From: Clostridiaceae bacterium | GTDB lineage: Bacteria > Bacillota > Clostridia > Oscillospirales > Acutalibacteraceae | Direction: 5' to 3' | Assembly (NCBI GenBank): GCA_904501675.1 | Contig: CAJGCL010000078.1 | Coordinates: forward strand, 1-9,204 | DNA length: 9,204 bases | Part shown: piece by piece, positions 1 to 7,040 of the stretch | Numbering within the stretch: the first letter of the stretch is position 1 | Layout of the letters: each line of letters opens with the position of its first letter | Made by a program: the position numbers and the translations under genes | The notes under the pieces: generated by a model | Database searches by the model: none | Seen by the model: only the letters and a program-made list of their open reading frames with translations | What the model was told of the DNA's origin: nothing

Positions 1-1
1 A

Positions 2-406
2 ATTGGTATCGGTTCACTTCTTCTCAAAGGTATTGGTGATACAATCCGCGTTTCTATAACTGATTCTCCTGTTAAAGAGATTTATGCCGCAAGAGATATT
101 CTTAACGCAATAAATCTCAGAGTTGAAACACCGCAGATAGTTGCTTGTCCAACTTGCGGCAGAACAAAAATTGACCTTGTTTCTTTAGCAAATCAAGTCG
201 AAAATGCAGTAAAAAATATTAAAAAACCTATAAAAATTGCCGTTATGGGTTGTGTCGTTAACGGTCCCGGTGAAGCTCGTGAAGCCGATATAGGCGTTGC
301 CGGCGGAGATGGTTGCGGCGTATTGTTTAAAAAAGGTGAAATCTTAAGAAAGGTATCCGAAGAGGATATCGTCAAGGAATTACTTGATGAAATCAACAAA
401 ATATGA
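2..406 (+). CDS. ispG: 4-hydroxy-3-methylbut-2-en-1-yl diphosphate synthase (C-terminal part, 5' end outside window)
   Basis: IspG (GcpE) is a cytoplasmic [4Fe-4S] enzyme of the MEP pathway. It reductively converts methylerythritol cyclodiphosphate to HMBPP, a precursor of isoprenoids. The visible 134 residues are the C-terminal iron-sulfur domain. The fragment carries CPTCGR (Cys49 and Cys52 of the fragment) and MGCVVNGPGE (Cys84 and Glu91). The 35- and 42-residue distances from the first Cys match the cluster ligands Cys270, Cys273, Cys305 and Glu312 of the E. coli enzyme, so the domain looks intact and active. The fragment ends with the usual DGCGVLFKKGE segment. Its TGA stop overlaps the ATG of polC (ATGA, 403-406), implying translational coupling in one operon. 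In many Clostridia dxr and rseP lie just upstream; that part is not visible here. Only the start is missing, by truncation of the window. Confidence 0.96.
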   Translation: MGIGSLLLKGIGDTIRVSITDSPVKEIYAARDILNAINLRVETPQIVACPTCGRTKIDLVSLANQVENAVKNIKKPIKIAVMGCVVNGPGEAREADIGVAGGDGCGVLFKKGEILRKVSEEDIVKELLDEINKI

Positions 407-3400
407 AGTTATATAATTTTCCGGAAATCTTCGGTGAATACATAGCTACTGAAAAATATCGTAGTATGCTCAGTAACACCTTGTTTACGGATTTACATAT
501 AAATAAGGAAGAAGGCTCTATGACTGCTCTTTTGCACGTGGATGCCTTCCATAATATAATGTGTCTTAAAGCGGTTGCTAATGAAATCAAAACAGCACTC
601 AAATTAAAGAGTGTTGAATTTGAGTATGTTTTACCGCCTGAGGCATTAAAAACAGAATGCTTCCCAATGCTTTTGAAGGTTGTTAAAAAGAGCATTCCTC
701 AGACATACGGATTTCTTGACGAAATTGACACAACGTTTGAAAATGATGTTTTCACAATTAACTTTTTAAAGCATGGTAGAGATATTTGTCAAAATGCAGG
801 TGCTGATAAGTTTTTGGAAGAATATATTCTTCAACATTTTGACAGAAATATTACAGTTAAGCTTGAGGGCGAAAACAGTAACGCTGAAGATTTTCTGAAA
901 AAGCAAAAGGAAATTGACAGAGCAAATCAACCTGTTAAGCCACCTGAGGTTAATCCTAATTTTGATGACGTTCCTCTTGATTTTAATTCAGTTAAATCAA
1001 TCTATGGTGTATATAAATATGCAAAACCAAAGCCAATGTGCGATGTAGCATTCGATGATGGTGAGGTTATTGTATGGGGTGATGTTTTCAAATATGAAAC
1101 TCGCGACACCAAGGATGGCAAACGCCTTATAATTGACTTTAATATAACTGATAACACAGGTTCTTTTGCATGTAAATTTTTTGATGTTAAAGAGCAGCTT
1201 GAATATCTTGACCAGAAGATTAAAGATGGCGTAACGGTAATTGTCCGTGGTCCGCTTATTTACGATGATTATAAAAAGGACCATGTTATAAAGCCTGTTT
1301 CGGTTGCGCTTATTGACAAGGTTGAAGAGGTTGACGAAGCTGAAGAAAAACGTGTTGAACTTCATCTTCATACAAATATGTCTGCAATGGACGCTATGAG
1401 TAGCGCGAAATCAATTGTCAAAAGAGCAATGAAATGGGGCCATAAGGCAATTGCTATTACAGACCATGGTTGCGTTCAGGCTTTCCCTGAGGCTTGTAAT
1501 ACCGCAAGAGGTAGCGATTTTAAAATAATATATGGATGCGAATGCTATCTTGTTAATGATATTAATGATGATGGTTCAAAGAAGAGCTTGGAAGAAATTA
1601 AAGCAGATAGATATTTCCACTGTATTCTTCTTGTTAAAAATAAGGTTGGTCTTAAGAATCTCTACAAATTAGTTTCTCGTTCTAACCTTGATTATTTCCA
1701 TAAAAAACCTAGAATGCCAAAGAGCCTTATTCACGAAATGCGTGAAGGTCTTATAATTGGTAGCGCTTGTTCAGAGGGTGAGCTTTATCACGCTTTCCTT
1801 ACGAAGAAAAGCAACGAGAAAATTAGAGAAATTGCAAATTTCTACGATTACCTTGAAATTCAACCTGTCGGCAACAACGAGTATATGATAACAAGCCAAC
1901 GAGATGGTTGCGAAAATATTGACTCTTTTGACGATATTCAGAATATCAATAGAGCGATTATCACGTTAGGTGATGAATTAGGTAAACTGACTGTTGCAAC
2001 AGGCGACGTTCATTTCCTTAATAAAAATGATGCAAAATTCAGAGCAATTCTTCAGGCTGGTCAAGGCTTCAGTGATGCAGATAGTCAGCCACCTCTTTAC
2101 CTAAAAACAACAAACGAGATGCTTGAAGAGTTTGCGTACTTAGGTGAAGAAACTGCCCGAGAGGTTGTTATTACTAACACTAACAAAATTGCAGACCAAA
2201 TCGAATCTGGTATACTTCCAATTCCTGACGGAACATTTAACCCTATTATTCCGGGAGCGGAAGAGGATTTAACTAACTGTTGTTGGGAGAGAGCAAAGGA
2301 ATGGTATGGAGATCCTGTTCCTGAGGTTGTTGCAAAGCGACTTGAAAGAGAGCTTGAATCAATTATTAAAAACGGATTCGCGGGACTTTATATGATTGCA
2401 AGGCTTCTTGTTAAGCATTCCGAGGAATGTGGCTACTATGTTGGTTCCCGAGGTTCTGTTGGTTCATCCTTTGTTGCAATTATGGCTGGTATTTCAGAGG
2501 TTAATCCTCTCGAACCACATTACCGTTGTCCTAATTGTAAATATTCGGAGTTCTTCCTTCATAATGAGGTTGGTTCAGGTTTTGACCTTCCACCCAAAAA
2601 TTGTCCTGAATGTGGAACTCCTCTTGTGCGAGACGGCCACGAAATACCATTCGAAACCTTCCTTGGTTTCTTTGGTGATAAATCTCCCGATATTGACCTT
2701 AACTTCGCAGGTGAGTATCAGGCACAGTCTCATAAATATACAGAAGAGCTTTTCGGTAAAGCCTACGTTTTCAAAGCAGGTACAATATCAGGTGTTGCTG
2801 ATAAAACTGCATACGGATTTGTTAAAAAATATGTTGAAGAGCGTGGACTTAATATAACAAAAGCAGAAATAGACCGTCTTACAATTGGTTGTACAGGTGT
2901 TAAACGTACAACGGGTCAGCATCCGGGTGGTATGGTTGTTGTTCCTAATACATACGAGGTTGAGGACTTCACACCTGTTCAGCGTCCTGCAGATGATGTT
3001 ACAAAGGATATTATTACAACTCACTTTGACTTTAACTCAATGCATGACACTCTTCTTAAGCTTGACGAGCTTGGCCATGATGTTCCTACAATTTACAAGC
3101 ATCTTACAGACCTTACGGGAATTGATGTTTTAGATATTGATATCAGCGACAGAAAGCTTTATGAATTGTGTACATCACCTGAGCCGCTGGGTGTAACTGC
3201 TGAAGAGTTAGGTTGGCCCACAGGTACACTTTCAATTCCTGAAATGGGTACTGATTTTACAAAAGGTATGCTTCTTGAAGCAAGACCACAGACATTTGCT
3301 GATCTTATTCAGATTGCAGGTCTTTCTCATGGTACAGCCGTTTGGCTCGGTAACGCTCAGGACCTTATTAAAGATGGTACATGTACAATTTCAGAGGTTA

Positions 3401-4116
3401 TCGGTACTCGAGATAGCATTATGGTTTACTTAATGCACTGCGGATTGGAGCCTAAACAGGCATTCGATATTATGGAAACAGTTCGTAAGAAAAACAAGTA
3501 CTTAACGCCTGAAATGATTGAGATTATGAAATCTCACAATGTTCCTGCGTGGTATATTGAGTCTTGCGATAAAATCCAGTACATGTTTCCGAAGGCTCAC
3601 GCTGCCGCATATATTATTGCATCTCTCAGACTTGCTTGGTTTAAAATATATCATCCTCTTGAATACTACTGTGCATACCTTACAGTACGTGGTGATGATG
3701 TTGATGCAGAGGCAATGTCTAAGGGTAAAGCCGCAGTAAAAACTCTTTTGCAGATGATACGAAACAAAGGTAAAGAGGCGTCATCTGCAGAAAAGTCCAA
3801 GGAAACAATTATGATGATTGTTTACGAGGCAATGGTGCGCGGAATAGAGTTTTTACCAATTGATATTTATAAATCAACCGCAAGCTCATATGAGCCTGAA
3901 GACGGCAAAATCAGAATGCCTTTTGCTGCTCTTGCGGGTGTTGGTGAAGCAGCTGCAGAACAGCTTGCACGCGCTCGTGATGATGGCGGAGCAGAATTCT
4001 CTTCAATTGAAGATTTCAGTATCCGCGCTGGTGCCGGTAAATCAACGGTAGATTTACTTAAATCCTGTGGTGCTTTCGGCGATCTTCCTGATAGCGATCA
4101 GATGTCATTGTTCTAA
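403..4116 (+). CDS. polC: DNA polymerase III alpha subunit, PolC type, lacking the 3'-5' exonuclease domain
   Basis: PolC is the replicative DNA polymerase of low-GC Gram-positives. Visible order in 1,237 residues: N-terminal domain (about 1-170), OB fold (about 215-305), PHP domain (about 317-540), palm/fingers with a Cys4 zinc site (C709, C712, C734, C737), and the C-terminal part. Polymerase Asp residues are D763 and D765 (PDIDLNF) and D888 (LKLDELGHD); the 125-residue spacing fits known PolC. The protein ends in QMSLF (1233-1237), a sliding-clamp binding motif. Usual PolC has about 1,430 residues, with a DEDD exonuclease inserted in the PHP domain after the YGxE motif. Here YGCE (377-380) runs through a linker of about 25 residues to FHCILL (405-410), and no DxE exonuclease motif is present. 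All nine PHP metal ligands are present: H321, H323, D330, H355, E380, H406, C456, D535, H537. The start overlaps the ispG stop. No Shine-Dalgarno sequence sits at normal distance (AAGGAA at 374-379 is too far), so translation is probably coupled to ispG. Confidence 0.96.
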   Translation: MKLYNFPEIFGEYIATEKYRSMLSNTLFTDLHINKEEGSMTALLHVDAFHNIMCLKAVANEIKTALKLKSVEFEYVLPPEALKTECFPMLLKVVKKSIPQTYGFLDEIDTTFENDVFTINFLKHGRDICQNAGADKFLEEYILQHFDRNITVKLEGENSNAEDFLKKQKEIDRANQPVKPPEVNPNFDDVPLDFNSVKSIYGVYKYAKPKPMCDVAFDDGEVIVWGDVFKYETRDTKDGKRLIIDFNITDNTGSFACKFFDVKEQLEYLDQKIKDGVTVIVRGPLIYDDYKKDHVIKPVSVALIDKVEEVDEAEEKRVELHLHTNMSAMDAMSSAKSIVKRAMKWGHKAIAITDHGCVQAFPEACNTARGSDFKIIYGCECYLVNDINDDGSKKSLEEIKADRYFHCILLVKNKVGLKNLYKLVSRSNLDYFHKKPRMPKSLIHEMREGLIIGSACSEGELYHAFLTKKSNEKIREIANFYDYLEIQPVGNNEYMITSQRDGCENIDSFDDIQNINRAIITLGDELGKLTVATGDVHFLNKNDAKFRAILQAGQGFSDADSQPPLYLKTTNEMLEEFAYLGEETAREVVITNTNKIADQIESGILPIPDGTFNPIIPGAEEDLTNCCWERAKEWYGDPVPEVVAKRLERELESIIKNGFAGLYMIARLLVKHSEECGYYVGSRGSVGSSFVAIMAGISEVNPLEPHYRCPNCKYSEFFLHNEVGSGFDLPPKNCPECGTPLVRDGHEIPFETFLGFFGDKSPDIDLNFAGEYQAQSHKYTEELFGKAYVFKAGTISGVADKTAYGFVKKYVEERGLNITKAEIDRLTIGCTGVKRTTGQHPGGMVVVPNTYEVEDFTPVQRPADDVTKDIITTHFDFNSMHDTLLKLDELGHDVPTIYKHLTDLTGIDVLDIDISDRKLYELCTSPEPLGVTAEELGWPTGTLSIPEMGTDFTKGMLLEARPQTFADLIQIAGLSHGTAVWLGNAQDLIKDGTCTISEVIGTRDSIMVYLMHCGLEPKQAFDIMETVRKKNKYLTPEMIEIMKSHNVPAWYIESCDKIQYMFPKAHAAAYIIASLRLAWFKIYHPLEYYCAYLTVRGDDVDAEAMSKGKAAVKTLLQMIRNKGKEASSAEKSKETIMMIVYEAMVRGIEFLPIDIYKSTASSYEPEDGKIRMPFAALAGVGEAAAEQLARARDDGGAEFSSIEDFSIRAGAGKSTVDLLKSCGAFGDLPDSDQMSLF

Positions 4117-4139
4117 TAATCAGAAAAGGATGTTTTGTT

Positions 4140-5627
4140 ATGAATAAAAAAATAAAATTCGCCTTGAAGGGCGTTAGCGCTCTTGCAGCAGCAGGTATTG
4201 GTGTAAGCATGGTTCGTGCTGCAACAACCTATAAAGCTAAGCCTGTAAGCTCAGGCGAAGCTTTTGAAAAGGAAAATGTAGATGTTGAAAGATTTATTGA
4301 ACATCTTTCAAAGGCTATTCAGATTCCAACAATTGCAAACAGAAATGAAAGTATTGTTGACTGGTCAAAGTTTGATGAATTCCACGCTTTCCTTAAAGAA
4401 AGCTATCCATTGATGCACGAGAAATTAGATGTTCAGATGATTTCTACTCGTAGCCTTATGTATCATTGGAAGAGTGCTCACCCAGAAAAAGATCCTATTT
4501 GTCTTCTCGCTCATCAGGACGTTGTTCCCGTAACAGCGGGTACAGAGGATGACTGGAAGTATCCTGCATTCAGCGGTACAGTTGCCGAAGGCTTTATTTG
4601 GGGCAGAGGCGCAATTGACATGAAAAACCACCTTATTGGTCTTATGGAAGCTGTTGAAACTCTTCTCGAAGAAGGCTACGTACCTGAAAGAGATATTTAT
4701 GTTTGTCTTGGTCATAACGAAGAGGTTATGGCAGAGGATGAAGATTGCGGTGCAGTTTGCATGATGAAATATTTCAAGGAGAAGGGCATAAGACTTGATA
4801 GCGTTATCGATGAAGGTGGCGCTATACTTGATGTTAAGGTTGATAAGGTTATTGATGGCCATCTTGCAGGTGTTGGTATTGCAGAAAAAGGCCACGTTGA
4901 CTTCGAAATCTCTGTTAACGCAAAGGGTGGTCATTCATCTCAGCCACCAAAGCACAGTGCACTCGGTAAACTTTCTAAGATTCTTTGCGACCTTGAAAAG
5001 AATCAGTTTAAGGCAGAGCTTACACCTCAGCTTAACTCTTTGTTTAATGAGATCGGCAAAAACACAACATATCCTGTAAGATGTATTGCAAGTAATCTTC
5101 CTATTCTTAAACCGCTTATAACAAAGGTTTGTGAGAATATTCCACCTGTTGCTTCTATGATGCGTACTACAACTGCTGTAACAATGGCTCAGGGAAGCCC
5201 TGCACCAAACGTTCTTCCTCAGAAGGCGAGTGCAGTTGTAAACTTCCGTATTATGCCCGGTCAGACAATTAATGATGTTGAAGCACATATTAAAAAGATC
5301 GCAGGTAAAGATGCAGAGGTAAAAATGCTTGCAGGTAAAAATCCTTCAAAGATTTCTCCAACTGATTCAAGAGCATTTAAGGTTATTGAACAGACCTGTA
5401 AGAGTATGGATCCTAAAGCAATTGTTGCGCCTTATCTTGTTATGGGTGGTACAGACTCCCGTCAGTATGAAGAGGTTTGCGATAACATTTACCGCTATTC
5501 TCCATTCCTTATGGATGTTGGTCTTCTTCTTACAACTCACGGTACAAACGAGCGTATACCTGTTTCATCACTTGAAGATGGTGTTGTTTTCTTTAAGAGA
5601 TATATCCGCTTACTTACAAAAGACTAA
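4140..5627 (+). CDS. M20 family metallopeptidase, CPS1/PM20D1-like, N-terminally membrane-targeted
   Basis: This is a 495-residue dizinc amidohydrolase of family M20A. Overall pattern and length resemble yeast carboxypeptidase S and mammalian PM20D1, which hydrolyse (PM20D1 also forms) N-acyl amino acids. Expected ligands and catalytic residues are present: H125 and D127 (LAHQDVVP), D160 (GRGAIDMK, bridging), E194 as base and E195 as ligand (GHNEE), D224 (VIDEGG), H265 (GGHSSQPP, lid/dimerisation domain) and H467 (THGTNER). The N terminus (MNKKIKFALK, then a weakly hydrophobic stretch at about 11-24) looks like a signal peptide or membrane anchor; VRAATT could be a cleavage site, so the enzyme may act outside the membrane. 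The start is supported by AAAAGGA at 4124-4130, 9 nt upstream. The gene follows polC by 23 nt with no visible terminator, so it is probably cotranscribed, and it ends at a strong terminator. Substrate is unknown: a dipeptide, Gly-Xaa peptide or N-acyl amino acid are all possible. Confidence 0.9.
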   Translation: MNKKIKFALKGVSALAAAGIGVSMVRAATTYKAKPVSSGEAFEKENVDVERFIEHLSKAIQIPTIANRNESIVDWSKFDEFHAFLKESYPLMHEKLDVQMISTRSLMYHWKSAHPEKDPICLLAHQDVVPVTAGTEDDWKYPAFSGTVAEGFIWGRGAIDMKNHLIGLMEAVETLLEEGYVPERDIYVCLGHNEEVMAEDEDCGAVCMMKYFKEKGIRLDSVIDEGGAILDVKVDKVIDGHLAGVGIAEKGHVDFEISVNAKGGHSSQPPKHSALGKLSKILCDLEKNQFKAELTPQLNSLFNEIGKNTTYPVRCIASNLPILKPLITKVCENIPPVASMMRTTTAVTMAQGSPAPNVLPQKASAVVNFRIMPGQTINDVEAHIKKIAGKDAEVKMLAGKNPSKISPTDSRAFKVIEQTCKSMDPKAIVAPYLVMGGTDSRQYEEVCDNIYRYSPFLMDVGLLLTTHGTNERIPVSSLEDGVVFFKRYIRLLTKD

Positions 5628-5634
5628 AAAAATT

Positions 5635-5670
5635 GCCTATACCGATTTGTTTCGGTATAGGCTTTTTTTA
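5635..5670. terminator. Bidirectional intrinsic terminator between convergent genes
   Basis: A perfect 11-bp stem (GCCTATACCGA at 5635-5645, TCGGTATAGGC at 5652-5662) encloses the 6-nt loop TTTGTT. It is followed by seven T (5663-5669) on the plus strand and preceded by seven A (5626-5632), which form the U-tract on the minus strand. It starts 8 nt after the M20 stop codon. The TAA of the convergent acyltransferase gene (5668-5670) lies at the edge of the plus-strand T-tract. It therefore should end both the ispG-polC-M20 transcript and the opposing GH3-acyltransferase transcript. Confidence 0.93.
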
Positions 5671-7038
5671 TATATTATCTATTGTGTTTTTGAATTCTGT
5701 AAAGAAGAGTTCAAGCACTTCTTTATCTTTTTCAGTACCTCTAAGGCATATAGACGCTTTGAATGCTCCGTTAATACTAAGGCAGGTCATAACAGCGCAA
5801 GGTTTGTTTTTAGCAGACCCTGCAACAAATGCGGAAAAAGGCTTGTTATGTGCAAGTGAGAAAGCTTCCGTATCAATCGCACCAACATTACTTACCGATA
5901 AAACAGGATTGTTATAAAATAACTTAACCGCGGTTTCTGCCTGAATATAGCTCATTGATTTATAGGCAAAATTAAGGAGAGGCAAGCCGTGTAAACCTAT
6001 AAATTCATCTTGTTTGAGTTCTTTGGTTTTTGTGGAAACGAGATTAAGTGTTTCTTTAAATGCTTTGCCTTTTTTCTCAAGGGCACAATGTATGAAAGAA
6101 ACGTGGTTTGTATATCCGATAGAGGATAAATCCTTCATATGGCGCCTTAAATCAATAGCACATGCAACGCTGATGTTATCGCTTTCAGAAAGACCTGAAA
6201 CCTTACCTAATGCAGTGATATATGCTGCAAGCACTATATCTGTTGCGGTTGCTCCAACGCTTTTAGCATATGATAGCGCTTTAGCAAAGTTTTCGGCGCA
6301 AATTTCTCTTGAGGAGATAATAACATTTTCTGTTTTCTCGTCTGTAAAGGGGAGGTTGCGTTTGATTTTAGGTGATACGTTAGCGAGTTGTTTCTTTGCT
6401 TTCATCCTCTTTTCAGGACTCATATCCTTATAAACTTCAGTATATTTACGTGAACCACTTGAAAAGTTGATTGGTGGGATATTCTCTTCAACATATGCAG
6501 TATAGTTTTTGCAGATATCCGTCCAGAAAGCTTTGTATCCGCCTCCATCAAAGCACATATGATTCCAATAGAAGCAAATATATGTTTTACCTTGGTGTAT
6601 AAATACACCTATATGCATCTGAACATTGTTTTTTAGTGGAATCGAGTTTTTGAAAAAGTCTTCTCTCGCTTTATCAATGTCGTCGGGGTAACTTACTTTT
6701 ACCATATCGTCAATATGATAATCGGAAACCTTCCAATATGGTGTAATAGGGGAGTTTATAACCTGGGAATGCATAAATGGTGCACATTCAAGGCAACAGA
6801 TGACTGTGTTTTTGAACTTTTCAATATCAATCACAAAGTCGTAATCTACCTCAAAACGAGCCATTCTGTCCATATAATTACGGCACATAAGATTAACCTT
6901 GTCGTACATTTCTGTAGGCAACCTTTTCTTCTGCATGTATGGAGTTTTTTCTTTCTTTTCAATAAGTGCTTTAATAACACTATCGTCGGTTAAACCCTTG
7001 CTTTTTAGAGCAAGGGTTTCTTTTTTTGAATCAATCAT
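5668..7038 (-). CDS. Condensation-domain / CoA-dependent acyltransferase-fold protein (alcohol acetyltransferase or PapA/wax-synthase-like)
   Basis: This 456-residue protein looks like the two-lobed chloramphenicol-acetyltransferase superfamily, which includes NRPS condensation domains, PapA, wax ester synthases and alcohol acetyltransferases. The active-site HxxxDG is seen as NHMCFDGGG (H160, D164, G165), where His is the expected general base. AIDLRRH (294-300) matches the (V/I)DLR motif of the second lobe, and SVSNVG (381-386) the latch segment. The family moves an acyl group from CoA or a carrier protein to an alcohol or amine. No carrier or adenylation domain is fused, and no signal peptide or membrane segment is evident, so it is probably cytoplasmic. 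The start at 7038 is chosen for its AGAGGA site (7045-7050, spacing 6), which lies in the last codons of the GH3 gene; the gap between the genes is only 2 nt. M35 has no good ribosome site. The first 34 residues are Lys-rich and overlap a strong hairpin. Substrate is unknown; it may modify or use the product of the GH3 enzyme. Confidence 0.8.
   Translation of the reverse strand: MIDSKKETLALKSKGLTDDSVIKALIEKKEKTPYMQKKRLPTEMYDKVNLMCRNYMDRMARFEVDYDFVIDIEKFKNTVICCLECAPFMHSQVINSPITPYWKVSDYHIDDMVKVSYPDDIDKAREDFFKNSIPLKNNVQMHIGVFIHQGKTYICFYWNHMCFDGGGYKAFWTDICKNYTAYVEENIPPINFSSGSRKYTEVYKDMSPEKRMKAKKQLANVSPKIKRNLPFTDEKTENVIISSREICAENFAKALSYAKSVGATATDIVLAAYITALGKVSGLSESDNISVACAIDLRRHMKDLSSIGYTNHVSFIHCALEKKGKAFKETLNLVSTKTKELKQDEFIGLHGLPLLNFAYKSMSYIQAETAVKLFYNNPVLSVSNVGAIDTEAFSLAHNKPFSAFVAGSAKNKPCAVMTCLSINGAFKASICLRGTEKDKEVLELFFTEFKNTIDNI
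6992..7027 (+). terminator. Antisense intrinsic terminator-like hairpin inside the start of the acyltransferase gene
   Basis: A perfect 10-bp stem, AAACCCTTGC (6992-7001) with GCAAGGGTTT (7010-7019), encloses TTTTTAGA; T7002-A7009 can add one pair. On the plus strand it is followed by C and seven T (7021-7027), the layout of an intrinsic terminator. That direction is antisense to the acyltransferase, whose codons 7-16 it occupies. On the minus strand no U-run follows, so it should not end the GH3-acyltransferase mRNA. There it would form a stem starting about 20 nt after the start codon and could affect translation or RNA stability. The structure is seen directly; the function is inferred. 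Confidence 0.6.
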
Positions 7039-7040
7039 AA

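Noticed and set aside
870..890. Idea that the PolC is truncated by a frameshift or split gene
   Set aside because: The frame is uninterrupted from 403 to 4116 with both termini matching the family (N-terminal domain and QMSLF end); the shortfall is confined to the exonuclease insertion.
997..1371. Minus-strand open frame of 124 codons inside polC
   Set aside because: It is a low-complexity Phe/Ile/Asn-rich shadow of polC codons with no ribosome site and no recognisable domain.
2396..3133. Plus-strand open frames inside the polC palm and fingers region
   Set aside because: The polC frame here carries the zinc site and catalytic Asp residues; the other frames are Leu/Val-rich shadows.
4425..5288. 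Minus-strand open frames of 169 and 117 codons opposite the M20 gene
   Set aside because: They are antisense to a gene with complete catalytic motifs, are Cys- and Asn-rich without domain features, and have no promoter or ribosome site.
6992..7019. Hairpin considered as a terminator or attenuator of the GH3 transcript
   Set aside because: In the minus direction it is followed by AACCGACG and not a U-run, and the acyltransferase frame with its own ribosome site begins before it. It fits only a plus-strand terminator.
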